A DNA stretch of 64,000 bases from Klebsiella aerogenes KCTC 2190. GTDB lineage: Bacteria > Pseudomonadota > Gammaproteobacteria > Enterobacterales > Enterobacteriaceae. The translations under genes were made by a program, and so were the position numbers. The notes below the pieces were generated by a model that saw only the letters and a list, made by a program, of their open reading frames with translations, had not been told where the DNA came from and searched no databases. The first letter of the stretch is position 1, and every line of letters begins with the position of its first letter. Below, one piece after another: positions 52,855-63,190 of the stretch. The stretch lies in contig NC_015663.1 of the NCBI RefSeq assembly GCF_000215745.1, positions 5,216,351 through 5,280,350 on the forward strand, in the 5' to 3' direction.

Positions 52855-53601
52855 ATGTATCACATTCTGAATAAAGAAGTTGTTTTCTCTCCGGATGATG
52901 GTGCTATCTGGTTGAAAGAAAAAGCAGATGATAAAATAATTTTGACACCTACCTTAAACCGTTTGCTGCAATGCCTGATTGAAAATCATGGAAAAGTGAT
53001 TACGCGTGAAGAGGTTTTTCAGCATGTATGGGATCGCTGGGGAAAGGAAGGTTCAAATAACAGTTTGAATCAATTCATCTCACAACTTAGAAAAATATTT
53101 CACAAATATGGTTTTTCTGACGATACAATAACCACAGTGCCTCGCATAGGATTTATTCTTAATAATGATATCGCAATTCAAACTCTGCATGAACAGGTTC
53201 CTGCTCTTTTAAAAAAAAACATAATTCCAAATATTAATCATAAGATTTTTTTTATGTGCTCAATGCTACTGGCTTTCGCGAGCATGTTTTTCAAACTCTA
53301 CCCCCAACAGCTTGATAAACTTAACATTTCCCCCAAGCTTACGGGAGCTATCGATAAATGTACGGTATATGCATTAACTGAATACGATGATTCACTATCG
53401 GCTTCACTTATTAGTAATATACAGCGTTTTGTTAACAAAACACATTTTTCGTGCAGTTCTCCGGGTACCTTATTTTTTTTCCTTGATTCAAAGGTGCTTG
53501 CAGAGCAATCCGGAAATTTATACGTCTCCACCTGTCGTGGAAATGTGAAGGACTTTTACAACTGCACCAACCGGATGGATAGCAGCTGGAGGGAAGAATG
53601 A
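52855..53601 (+). CDS. ToxR/CadC/MarT-like membrane transcription factor
   Basis: This 248-residue bitopic regulator has an N-terminal OmpR-type winged helix (about 5-105; LTPTLNRLLQCLIENHGKVITREEVFQHVW, NNSLNQFISQLRK, TVPRIGFIL) in the cytoplasm, one membrane segment (about 131-147) and a ~100-residue periplasmic part with several Cys. This is the layout of ToxR, CadC and Salmonella MarT. The next gene starts inside its stop codon (ATGA) and looks like FidL, the partner of MarT in SPI-3. Likely target: the adjacent pilus operon or another adhesin; inferred from position. Confidence 0.82.
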   Translation: MYHILNKEVVFSPDDGAIWLKEKADDKIILTPTLNRLLQCLIENHGKVITREEVFQHVWDRWGKEGSNNSLNQFISQLRKIFHKYGFSDDTITTVPRIGFILNNDIAIQTLHEQVPALLKKNIIPNINHKIFFMCSMLLAFASMFFKLYPQQLDKLNISPKLTGAIDKCTVYALTEYDDSLSASLISNIQRFVNKTHFSCSSPGTLFFFLDSKVLAEQSGNLYVSTCRGNVKDFYNCTNRMDSSWREE

Positions 53602-54074
53602 ACATAATGCCTATCACTATTCAACGAGGGGGGCTTATCGGTGTAGCCATGCTGCTAGCGGCAGGCATCCAGCTTCTCCCTGATAACCATCGCTCACCCG
53701 AGTTGAAATGTAATACTTACCTTGAACAATCGGGGGGAGATGGTCAATATCTTATGAAAGCAACCTTTATGTTTCTCCTTAACAGAGATGGCACAGGGGT
53801 GTTCGTTAATGACGGTACCATTACCTATAAGGGAATTGTCCATACTCTTCGCCGGGAAGCTAAAGTCAGGATTGCACCAATAAATGCTGCCACTGCCCCA
53901 TGGAAACTGATAGAGTTTAATGAAACGGTGAGCAGCAGTGATAACATCCCAGATGAAGTATATAAACGTTTTTTCTTCGATGGAAGTGAACGTTCCGGGC
54001 GTTATATAACGATAAATAAAGTGGGGGCTCACTGGCTAATAGGCAGCATCCGCACACCGGCGTTCCTGTGCTAG
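53598..54074 (+). CDS. FidL-like membrane partner protein
   Basis: This 158-residue protein has one N-terminal membrane segment (about 11-28, GGLIGVAMLLAAGIQLL) and a periplasmic domain with the pattern CNTYLEQ ... FMFLLNRDGTGVFVNDGTI ... FFFDGSERSGRYI, ending in a C-terminal Cys. It resembles FidL, encoded with MarT in Salmonella SPI-3, and is placed like ToxS/TcpH-type effectors that stabilise a ToxR-like partner. Its ATG overlaps the regulator stop as ATGA, so the two are made together. Role inferred from context. Confidence 0.75.
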   Translation: MNIMPITIQRGGLIGVAMLLAAGIQLLPDNHRSPELKCNTYLEQSGGDGQYLMKATFMFLLNRDGTGVFVNDGTITYKGIVHTLRREAKVRIAPINAATAPWKLIEFNETVSSSDNIPDEVYKRFFFDGSERSGRYITINKVGAHWLIGSIRTPAFLC

Positions 54075-54582
54075 AAAATGTATTAGAGCAGTGCTGCTAA
54101 CGATAGAAATCCGGCACAGCAATAAAAGTTACCAGCGGCCCAGAGCAAAGGTGACGAGCAGTTTTCACCGTTATCAATGTTGTTTTCGAACCTGTCAGAA
54201 GATCGTTGCTGGTTACTTTCACTGAACGCCATATTTCTGGTATGCGCCCGATCTGCCGGTTGTATTTTGGTTTTCGTCTCAGCCACTACGCATGCTGACA
54301 CATGAGCCGGTACACCCGTCCTGCTCTTTCTTTGCCCGTCCAGCCAGTCCCTGGATGCTTCAGGACATTCAAGTGCGCACGCGAGATCTGGAGATGACAT
54401 CTGACAAAGCTCAGATGTCATCTCCAGGCTATAAGGAGTCCACTTGTAAAAGTGAAAATATCCTATGTTAAGCCTGTTTTTTTAGCTGCCATGGCAGGCA
54501 GCTTTGAGCGAAGTGTGGATTGCCCCCCCAGTGGACTCTCCTGCCCTGTAGTTTGAGCATAGCAACTGTCTTTCGAGCGCGA
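54075..54582. other. Gene-free interval with a long perfect hairpin
   Basis: No credible gene. A 112-codon minus-strand frame (54083-54421) has no recognisable sequence and ends inside the hairpin at 54387-54426. The segment between FidL and the IS110 remnant looks like joined debris from several insertions. Confidence 0.4.
54387..54426. repeat. 17-bp perfect inverted repeat
   Basis: CTGGAGATGACATCTGA (54387-54403), a 6-nt spacer, then its exact reverse complement (54410-54426). No T-run follows, so it is not a standard terminator. It could be an IS end structure, a recombination site or a small RNA hairpin. Confidence 0.7.
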
Positions 54583-55262
<680 letters not shown>

Positions 55263-55285
55263 CCGAAGTATCAGACCGTCTGGGC

Positions 55286-55489
55286 GTTTCCGCACGCTGT
55301 ATCTATAAGTGGTTGCGGGCTATTGAACCCGATAACAGCGAACAGCATACCCGTGATTTACCGGAAGCGAAAAGCGAAATTCTGAAACTCAGGAACCAAC
55401 TGAAGCGCACCGAAGAAGAACGTGATATCCTGAAAAGGCCGCGCGGTACTTTGCTAGGGAGCCCGACTGAAGTACCGCTTTATCAATGA
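55286..55489 (+). pseudogene. IS3-family orfA 3' fragment
   Basis: Encodes the C-terminal part of a helix-turn-helix/leucine-zipper OrfA (IYKWLRAIEPDNSEQ, then AKSEILKLRNQLKRTEEERDILK). After DILK a one-base loss in the A-run changes the frame, so the usual KAARYFA end is replaced by RPRGTLLGSP. Confidence 0.75.
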
Positions 55490-56320
55490 GCACCGCACTG
55501 TATGGGGTGTCATGACGATGTGTTGGGTACTGAATGTCGCCCGGGCCGGTTTCTATGCGTTGCTGCACAACCAAGTCTCTGCGCGGGATAAAGATAACCA
55601 GCGTCTGCTGATACTTTTCTGTAACTCATATTCACTGAGTGTAGGCGTATACGATTACCGGCGGGTTCATGGCGATCTGAACGAAATCGGGGAAACCTGC
55701 GGTAAAAACCGGGTGGGCCGCATGATGCAACTGAACCGGATCAAAGCCGTACGAGGCTATAAAGCTCCTAGTCATATCGCTGGCCGACCTTCAGTGGTTG
55801 CCCCTAATCGCATTCAGCGGCAGTTTACCGTTGCCCGGGCCAATCAGGTCTGGGTCACCGATTTTACTTACATCCGCACCTGGCAGGGATGGTTGTATCT
55901 GGCGGTAGTTATCGATCTCTTCGCCCGTAACGTGGTGGGCTGGTCGATGAAACGACCTTATCATGAGAACTGGCGCTGGATGCGCTGATGATGGCGGTAT
56001 GGCGACGTAAACCAGACAGTGAGGTCATCGTATATTCGGACCAGGGCAGCCAGTACGGCAGTGACGACTGGCAGCGCTTCTGCCGGGCCAATAACCTGGC
56101 GCCTAACATGAGCAGACGTGGCAATTGCTGGTATAATGCGGCGGCCGAATCGTTCTTCAGTTCGCTGAAAAAAGAACGGATCAGAAAACGCATATATAAA
56201 ACCAGGGATCTGGCCCGGGCGGATATCTTCGATTATATTGACATGTTCTACAACCTGGCCCGGCGCCACAGTCATCTCGGCGGCGTCAGTCCGGAGGCTT
56301 TCGAACAGGCCTCGTCGTGA
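55467..56320 (+). pseudogene. IS3-family orfB (DDE transposase), frameshifted
   Basis: rve-type transposase with all three catalytic acids visible: Asp in WVTDFTY, Asp in YSDQGSQYG and Glu in AAAESFFSSLKKE. The frame breaks near 55950, where GWSMKRPYHENWRWMR ends at a stop and the next frame resumes at MMAVWRRKPDSEV (55988). Other substitutions in conserved positions suggest an old copy. Not functional as one protein. Confidence 0.85.
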
Positions 56321-56384
56321 GGACAGAATTTGTCTACAAGCATGGGAACAGTCCAAGGCTGTGTAAAAACTTTTAACTTTAGAT

Positions 56385-57299
56385 TTAGCTCTTGCCCCCC
56401 AGCCTCACAATCAGGGAACGCAGAAAATCTCTCAACCGCTGAGCCGGAGTGGATAGCGCCCATCCGCTGTGCGTCACCACGCCAATGTCCATATAGGTGA
56501 GGCAGTCTTCAATCGTACGGCGAACCACTCGCTGACCATTTAACGACCAGGGACGGTAAACCAGATCGGACAAAATGGTGATCCCACTGCCCTGGGCGAC
56601 CAGGCTGCGGACAGCTTCAAAAGAGTTGCTGCGAAAGTGGATACGGGGCTGGTAACCAGCAAGCTGCCAGACATCGGTGATGACCATGGGATATTGGTCG
56701 GTTTCGAGCATCAAAAAAGGAAGTTTCTCAATATCCCGCAGACGAATAACCGCCTGACTCAGTAAGACATGGCCGGGGGCAATCCACAGTTGACGTAACG
56801 ATCGGATGAAGGTTTCCACTTGAAGATCGCTATCGCGCTGAATATTGGATGTCAGCAACAGACAAAAATCAACTTGCCGTTGGCGCAGCGCGATGAGCAA
56901 ATCGGGGGCGGTGGCCTCAAAATAATCGATTTCCAATAAAGGAAAACGATTTTCTATGTCACTTAGCATCTCCGGTAACAAATATGCTGAGAGCGTTTGC
57001 GCTATACCGATTCGCACTTTTCCAGCTGTTGTTTCTGGTTGGCGATGTAAATCTTCCAGCGCAATATGGCTGTTGCTGATGATGGTGCGAGCGTGCGTCA
57101 GAAAACGCTCCCCGGTCAAAGTGAGCTGGATCCCCTTTGGCAAGCGCAGAAAGAGTTGCGCATCTAATGCTTCTTCCAAGTTACGTAATGCTACCGTCAT
57201 GGAGGACTGAGAAACGTGACAGCGGCTGGCTGCTTTAGACACCTGCAATGTTTCTGCTAAGGCGATGTAAAATTCTAGTTGCCTGAGAGTAAATTTCAT
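56385..57299 (-). CDS. LysR-family transcriptional regulator
   Basis: This 304-residue LTTR has an N-terminal winged HTH (FTLRQLEFYIALAETLQVSKAASRCHVSQSSMTVALRNLEEALDAQLF split over residues 3-50, a slightly divergent LysR signature) and an effector-binding domain (about 90-300; GKVRIGIAQTLSAYLLPEML). It is divergent from an EamA-type exporter across 96 bp, the usual place for a LysR regulator and its target. The ligand is unknown. It ends 40 bp from the IS3 remnant. Confidence 0.88.
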   Translation of the reverse strand: MKFTLRQLEFYIALAETLQVSKAASRCHVSQSSMTVALRNLEEALDAQLFLRLPKGIQLTLTGERFLTHARTIISNSHIALEDLHRQPETTAGKVRIGIAQTLSAYLLPEMLSDIENRFPLLEIDYFEATAPDLLIALRQRQVDFCLLLTSNIQRDSDLQVETFIRSLRQLWIAPGHVLLSQAVIRLRDIEKLPFLMLETDQYPMVITDVWQLAGYQPRIHFRSNSFEAVRSLVAQGSGITILSDLVYRPWSLNGQRVVRRTIEDCLTYMDIGVVTHSGWALSTPAQRLRDFLRSLIVRLGGKS

Positions 57300-57395
57300 A
57301 GTTTAAAACAATACCAACTGAGTAATTTTTTATATTAGCATCCACAATTTCTTTGCGGTAATGTTCTTTAGACAAAATTTGATTAAGGACAGAGC

Positions 57396-58292
57396 ATGCC
57401 TTATTTATTACTCACACTCGCTGCATGTTTTTGGGGGGGGAATTATGTGGTTGGCCATTTATTAGTCCGTTTGATCGACCCTGTTTTATTATCCTCGGCA
57501 CGCTGGATCTTGACCGCAATTTTACTGGTCGCACTCTACCACCGGCAAATTAATAACCAATGGGTAGCGATGCGGCGCGGTTTTCACATCATCATAATGC
57601 TGGCTTTATTTGGACAGGTGCTTTTTCCTCTCACCTTGTACATTGGTCTACAATATACTTCATCACTGAATGCCGCGATATATTTATCGACAACGCCGAC
57701 ACTTGTTTTAATGATTAATAAAATGATATTCAAAGAAAAAATAAGCACCAAGAATGTTACCGGCGTTATTATTAGTTCCTTCGGGGTAGTCTGGCTTATC
57801 CTTCAAGGTGATTTATGGCACTTTAATACGCTAAAGCAACTTAATCGTGGCGACCTGTGGACGATGGGGTCAGCGGCAAGTTGGGCAGTATATTGTGCAT
57901 TTTTGCGCCTTAAACCGCGCGACCTCGGGGGAAATGCATTTGTGGCCATAAGCGCGACGATAGGCGCCGTTGTGCTCGCTCCAGTATTATTTTTCTCTAT
58001 AGCAAAAAATGGTATGTCAGAACTAACTGAATTTAACCATAGCAATTTGGCTATTGGCCTCCTGTACCTGATTATTTTTCCATCGTGGTTGGCATACTTG
58101 TTATGGAATAAAGGCATTCAGGTGATCGGCGCCACGCGAGGAGAGGTATTTTCGCATATCATCCCGTTGAGTGGTGGGTTATTCAGCGTGCTGTTTCTCA
58201 ATGCGCCATTACATTTTTATCATCTGGTGAGCATGCTCTTGATTATCTGCGGTATCGCGCTATGCTCGGGCAAATCAACCAATAAAACGTGA
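57396..58292 (+). CDS. EamA/DMT-family transporter
   Basis: This 298-residue inner-membrane protein has about ten hydrophobic helices in two EamA repeats (first AACFWGGNYVVGHLLVRLIDP, second NRGDLWTMGSAASWAVYCAFLR, ending LLIICGIALCSG). Such proteins export amino acids or metabolites; the substrate is unknown. An AAGGACAG site precedes the ATG. Likely controlled by the divergent LysR gene and co-transcribed with the cupin gene 75 bp downstream. Confidence 0.87.
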   Translation: MPYLLLTLAACFWGGNYVVGHLLVRLIDPVLLSSARWILTAILLVALYHRQINNQWVAMRRGFHIIIMLALFGQVLFPLTLYIGLQYTSSLNAAIYLSTTPTLVLMINKMIFKEKISTKNVTGVIISSFGVVWLILQGDLWHFNTLKQLNRGDLWTMGSAASWAVYCAFLRLKPRDLGGNAFVAISATIGAVVLAPVLFFSIAKNGMSELTEFNHSNLAIGLLYLIIFPSWLAYLLWNKGIQVIGATRGEVFSHIIPLSGGLFSVLFLNAPLHFYHLVSMLLIICGIALCSGKSTNKT

Positions 58293-58367
58293 CGCTAAAC
58301 AAAGATACAGACTCACTGTTGCACTAAAGCTAATGAACGAGAGATGGATTTAAAAAAGGATAACACT

Positions 58368-58706
58368 ATGATTTCAAAAGATAACGCTGAACATTACATC
58401 TGGGGTAAAAATTGCGATGGTTGGTATCTGGTTAACCGGCAAGATATGCTTATTATTCATGAAAAAATGCCCCCATGTACACAAGAAAAGCGCCATTTTC
58501 ACTCTGTTTCCAGACAGTTTTTCTTTGTGCTAGAGGGCGTACTGACAATGGAGCTGGAAGGTCGTGATAATCAAATCGGCCCCCGCCAGGGAATTGAAAT
58601 TCCGCCTGGCTTGAAGCATCAAGCGAGGAATGATGGCCAATCCTCCGTCGAGTTTATCGTTATCTCACACCCAACCACACGTGGCGATCGTTCCGATCTC
58701 TATTAG
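58368..58706 (+). CDS. Cupin-domain protein
   Basis: This 112-residue single cupin barrel has two visible motifs: CTQEKRHFHSVSRQFFFVLEGVLTMELEG (H-x-H with later Gln/Glu and Gly) and PPGLKHQARN (His), so a metal site is plausible. I chose the ATG at 58368 because AAAAAAGGA lies 7 nt upstream; the ATG at 58344 has no such site. It follows the EamA exporter. Its function, enzymatic or ligand-binding, is not known. Confidence 0.82.
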   Translation: MISKDNAEHYIWGKNCDGWYLVNRQDMLIIHEKMPPCTQEKRHFHSVSRQFFFVLEGVLTMELEGRDNQIGPRQGIEIPPGLKHQARNDGQSSVEFIVISHPTTRGDRSDLY

Positions 58707-59069
58707 ACAAATCCAGAATAGACGGCAAAGCATTCTCTACCAATTTGAGCGATCGCTACTTGCCATGAGCGCGCAAACCTGACGGTGAATCTTCTCGGAA
58801 CGGTATGGGGTGGTGTATGGTGCTTAGAGCTTATCGGTGGGTCAGTTATCAGTAATTCTGACTCACCTTCTTTGAATTGATTTTAACAGAAGCCCCTCCG
58901 CTCAGGGGCAGTTTGTGGCAGAGCGCGGATGTACCAACTGAGTTTAAGATCCAGTCTGATCAAAGAGCGAACCACACTATCTTAGATAACGTATCACTTT
59001 TAATGGTGAAGCCATTAATGCTAAAACTATTATTACGTTTTTTTCATCCGCGGTTAGGCAGGTGTATTA
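58707..59069. other. Gene-free interval after the cupin gene
   Basis: 363 bp with no credible gene. It contains a small hairpin around GCCCCTCCGCTCAGGGGC (about 58892-58909) without a T-run. The last part presumably holds the promoter of the truncated ASCH gene. Confidence 0.35.
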
Positions 59070-59783
<714 letters not shown>

Positions 59784-59987
59784 ACGCCAGAGTATGTCGC
59801 TGGCGTACTGACGTAAGTCATCCTCCACAAAAGTACCGGATTCAAGCTTAAGCGAATCCAGATCGCACATCGCGCGTAATTCAGACGGAAGGTGAATATC
59901 CAGAAAATCGCGGGCAACATCAGGATTCGCCAGAAACTGACGGAAGGTGGCGTCATGGGGTGTCGGGGTACTGTTTTGCTTTTTCAT
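59784..59987 (-). pseudogene. Rpn-family nuclease (RpnA/YhgA-like), truncated by IS
   Basis: The N-terminal ~67 residues of a recombination-promoting nuclease: [28 protein letters not shown], then [15 protein letters not shown], where the first PD-(D/E)XK acids lie. The IS911-like element begins at 59783, right after ILW. Full Rpn proteins are about 300 residues, so the catalytic core is lost. Confidence 0.85.
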
Positions 59988-61438
59988 TGTCTCAGGTTCT
60001 GAAAATGACGGTCCAGATTATCACTGCCGGAACGGACGAATTGTGAAACAGGCCGGCATAACCACCTATTTCTAATGGATATTCTGTATGACGTGCTGAG
60101 GTCGAGAAGACGCTTTTTTTAGCAGCGAAAACGGCATGCCTGAAACCGGAGGTGAGCACAGAAACCCGATAGTTTTCGCTCTCCGAATGTACTCCTGACG
60201 GAAAACGCTCACGACCTGTCATGGCGAATGGTCGTCCGGGTAAGGGCTCCCGGTCTCTCCGGAGCAGGGTGATGCGGGCCGGTGTTATTGCTCCTGGCCG
60301 CAGTCTCTGGGCAATCATGCCATCCTGAGTGTGTGGAGGACAATGGAGGCCCGGGAGCATTCAACAGCGTCACTCCCTGAGACATTACCAGTATTAAAGA
60401 TTCAGAACACACTGACCGGCACCCTGAAATATTATCAGGGGTCTGAATTCTGTTTTACTTGCACAGAGGAGGCGAAAATCAGCAACGAACGAGAGGCAGG
60501 TATCTTTAATGGGTTATTTCTGATGCTCTTGCCTGTAAGTAGCCATTTTTAAAGCGATATTTATACTAATTTATAGTTGATTTTTAACTTTTCTTCGATA
60601 ATACACTTTCAGTGTATACAGTACAGTCTAATATCTGAAAACATCCTTTTGGTATCAAAAAATCCCATACAGTCGTATTTTGCTTTTCAGTTGCAATATA
60701 GTTCAGATATTCCTGCTTCTCGGCAGGAATGTTTGACGGTCCACCTACTTAGACAGACTTCGGTACGGTGATGTTCTGGTACTCAGTAAATCTTACTTTG
60801 CCTCATGACGTTATCCTTAAAGGACAAATTCAGGATGTCAAAAGAAAGCAAATTATCAATGGTTCGTATTGTAGGGTCACCAACACTGGGATGTGAACTA
60901 TAACGATTAATGTCGGCACTATAGCAGAATTATCTGATACGGCAGCAAGATGGGAAAATGGAGGTACTTAACGTAAACAATCCGATGCACGGACGATAAC
61001 CTTATTAAAAAATAGAGATAGCTGATTGTTTATATTAAGGAAATTTGATTTCAAAGAGCTACTTCTTAAACCATCACGGCTATAAGAACAATGCATTATT
61101 AGCGTGGATGAAAAATACAAAAACCATCAATGTAAACAAATGTAACATTATAAAATTTAAAAAAGACACTTACAAATAGGTAAGTACTTAGATTTATCAG
61201 CTTCACAATGAAAATGGTGCAGTATAATTCTATGAAAAAAGTCTTATATAAAGTGTGCCTACAAAGAAGTAGAGAATATTCTCATAATAAAACAGAATTT
61301 TATTCTGTTTGAGTTAATAATTAAGATCTTTATATCACAAAGGTTGCTATAGTTGGTTTTTCATACTAGTATAAATCATGGCAACGCCATGGTGACTTAA
61401 TCATCATAAATTTACTTTTCGGCGAGAGGTCAACAGGT
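59988..61438. other. Long gene-poor interval between Rpn remnant and LuxR regulator
   Basis: About 1.45 kb with no credible gene. 59988-60540 has normal base composition and may be Rpn upstream DNA. From 60550 it becomes about 65-70% A/T. Short frames (60331-60552, 60577-60771, and a 32-codon frame from about 60805) have no recognisable sequence or good start context. The right part must contain the promoter of the LuxR-type regulator. Confidence 0.45.
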
Positions 61439-61513
61439 ATGACCATTACATGGGGTCGACTACATGACTATTACGACACAACAAAACAGACAAGAAATAG
61501 CTATTTTAGATAA
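61439..61513 (+). CDS. Possible 24-codon upstream ORF overlapping the LuxR gene start
   Basis: The ATG at 61439 is preceded by GAGAGG at ideal spacing and opens a frame MTITWGRLHDYYDTTKQTRN..., ending at 61513. It overlaps the first 50 bases of the regulator in another frame. The regulator's own ATG (61464) has only a weak GGGG. ATGACCATTAC at 61439 is nearly repeated as ATGACTATTAC at 61464. It may control translation of the regulator. Confidence 0.35.
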   Translation: MTITWGRLHDYYDTTKQTRNSYFR

Positions 61514-62081
61514 TAATTTTTATTCATGCTATGCTCTTAAAAGCATCTTTCATGAAATTAAATTTGCGGACGGTATACTCCTGTATAATGATGTCCATGA
61601 ATTGATCGAGGCATTATCTAAGCCCAATAGCATTTGCAAGGTAATATTAACTTTTGACATTGTTAACTTTAATACTTTTTTTGTGCTCGACTTTCTCATG
61701 GACTATTACCCTGCAATAGATATTATTGTTATCATTTGCAGCCCAAACAACAAGATCGTTTCACTTATATTAAGCATGAATGTGAAAATCATACTTTCAG
61801 ACAATGATAAAGTTTGTTGCTTTTATGATGTTATTTTATTTAGAGTGGGGAACTATTTTCTTAGCCCGGAAATATCTAAAATTCATATTAGTAAAAATTA
61901 TCGCATTGCTTTTTTTACTAAGACGGAGAGGTTTGTACTTAATTGTTTATTAATGGGAGAAACACCTGCTCTTATTGCAGCAACCAAAAATGTTAGTGTT
62001 AAAACAATTAGCTCACATAAACTACGAGCCTTTAAAAAAATAAAAATCTCTCGTTTAAGTGAACTCTACTCACATCATTGA
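61464..62081 (+). CDS. LuxR/FixJ-type transcriptional regulator
   Basis: This 205-residue protein has an N-terminal receiver-like alpha/beta part (about 10-125; EIAILDNNFYSCYALKSIF, VILTFDIVNF), in which the full acidic phosphorylation pocket is not evident. The C-terminal LuxR-type HTH is about residues 150-200 (FTKTERFVLNCLLMGETPALIAATKNVSVKTISSHKLRAFKK), with the KTISSHK recognition helix. It resembles orphan regulators of surface structures (FimZ/RcsA/CsgD style). It lies 284 bp upstream of an EAL gene and the trimeric adhesin. Very AT-rich codons. Confidence 0.83.
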   Translation: MTITTQQNRQEIAILDNNFYSCYALKSIFHEIKFADGILLYNDVHELIEALSKPNSICKVILTFDIVNFNTFFVLDFLMDYYPAIDIIVIICSPNNKIVSLILSMNVKIILSDNDKVCCFYDVILFRVGNYFLSPEISKIHISKNYRIAFFTKTERFVLNCLLMGETPALIAATKNVSVKTISSHKLRAFKKIKISRLSELYSHH

Positions 62082-62365
62082 TTTTTTAACTATTAAATCA
62101 CAAGAATGATAATATCATTCTTATTAGAATCAGTAAAACGAAAGTATTCTTTTTATAATGCATCTCAAATATTTAATCGTAGTGTCAGAGGTGATTAAAA
62201 ATAGTAGCCACATCTCATTTTGGGGTTGAGCACGATTTATTCGAATGAATTATTGATCATATATGCAGACGAATAAATATGATTTTTAATGTGTATAACA
62301 CATTATCTCTTATAAAACATATAAGCGTTTATTACATATAGCTTTTTAATATAGTGAGTGGGAAA
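62082..62365 (+). promoter_or_regulatory. AT-rich spacer upstream of the EAL/adhesin genes
   Basis: 284 bp of about 72% A/T, with an early hairpin-like AAGAATGATAATATCATTCTT palindrome at about 62102-62122 that may end the LuxR transcript. The remainder is likely the promoter of the EAL-adhesin genes. Confidence 0.45.
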
Positions 62366-63160
62366 ATGCAACTAAGCACTATCTGCAATCCTATAAATAA
62401 CATTGAGACCGAATTTATGGCAGGTCTAACATCTGGGGTTATTTACCCAGTGTTCCAGCCAATAGTAAATAACAATAAAAAAATCCTCGGGTTTGAGATG
62501 TTAATAAGATGGATGGTTAATGGTAAGGAAATGACTGCAGGAGAATTTATTGACGACATAAAGTCTACTGAAGCCCATATTAAATTGGCTAATTTTCTGA
62601 TCGACGCAGCAGTAAAAAAAATAATAAAATATAACGGAGCTTTATTCTTCTCTGTTAATATAACTGTATTGGACAAAATAGTCACTGAAAAGTTATATAA
62701 TATAATATCTTCTCTTAAAGAGAAATACTTGAATAATGAATTAATAAAACTTTTGGTTTTGGAATTCTCTGAAAGCTTGGATTTTTATAAGGACAGTAAA
62801 TCCGTCGATAATATAAAAACATTATCTCAATTAAATGTAACCATTGAACTAGATGATTGTTTTTCCAGTAGAAGTGTGAACTTCCCCGTCAGATCCATGA
62901 AGTTCAACGGATATAAATTAGATAGAGAAGTAGTGTCAGCTTTCTCCAAGAATATTTATGATGAAAGTTTGATAAGGTCTTTATTATATTTCTGCGCTTT
63001 AACAGATTCATATTGCACCGCTGAAGGCATTAATAATTACAACGAAATGCATGAGTTATATAAAATAGGAGTACGTCGATTTCAAGGATTTTGGATTTCT
63101 AAACCTGTTTTAGAAAATGAATTAGATAGCACAATTAGATATTTTGGCTTGGTTAAATAG
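62366..63160 (+). CDS. EAL-domain c-di-GMP phosphodiesterase
   Basis: This 264-residue protein is a complete single EAL domain. All key positions are present: Glu44 in E-M-L-I-R (E-x-L-x-R intact with Arg48), Asn98 (SVN), Glu133 (LEFSE), Asp163-Asp164 (ELDD), Lys184 (YKLD), Glu220 (AEGI) and Gln240 (FQGF). The second Glu of EGVE is Asn223. It should hydrolyse c-di-GMP to pGpG in the cytoplasm. I chose the ATG at 62366, after GAGTGGGA; a GTG at 62354 is possible. Followed after 30 bp by a small membrane peptide gene and the adhesin. Confidence 0.85.
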   Translation: MQLSTICNPINNIETEFMAGLTSGVIYPVFQPIVNNNKKILGFEMLIRWMVNGKEMTAGEFIDDIKSTEAHIKLANFLIDAAVKKIIKYNGALFFSVNITVLDKIVTEKLYNIISSLKEKYLNNELIKLLVLEFSESLDFYKDSKSVDNIKTLSQLNVTIELDDCFSSRSVNFPVRSMKFNGYKLDREVVSAFSKNIYDESLIRSLLYFCALTDSYCTAEGINNYNEMHELYKIGVRRFQGFWISKPVLENELDSTIRYFGLVK

Positions 63161-63190
63161 CTAAGACTTTGGCATCCATAAGGATTGTAA

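Larger units (their letters stand above)
55270..56345 (+). mobile_element. Degenerate IS3-family element inserted against IS110 remnant
   Basis: The unit holds the end of an orfA and a broken orfB, oriented rightward. The left IS end and most of orfA are missing. It abuts the IS110 gene where that gene loses its N-terminal codons, so one element inserted into or recombined with the other. Exact ends could not be fixed. Confidence 0.7.

Noticed and set aside
54083..54421. A 112-codon minus-strand frame next to FidL
   Set aside because: Starts inside the 17-bp hairpin, lacks a ribosome binding site and resembles no protein that I know.
60331..60771. Short open frames of 73 and 64 codons
   Set aside because: No recognisable sequence, no ribosome binding site, and composition like the surrounding non-coding DNA.
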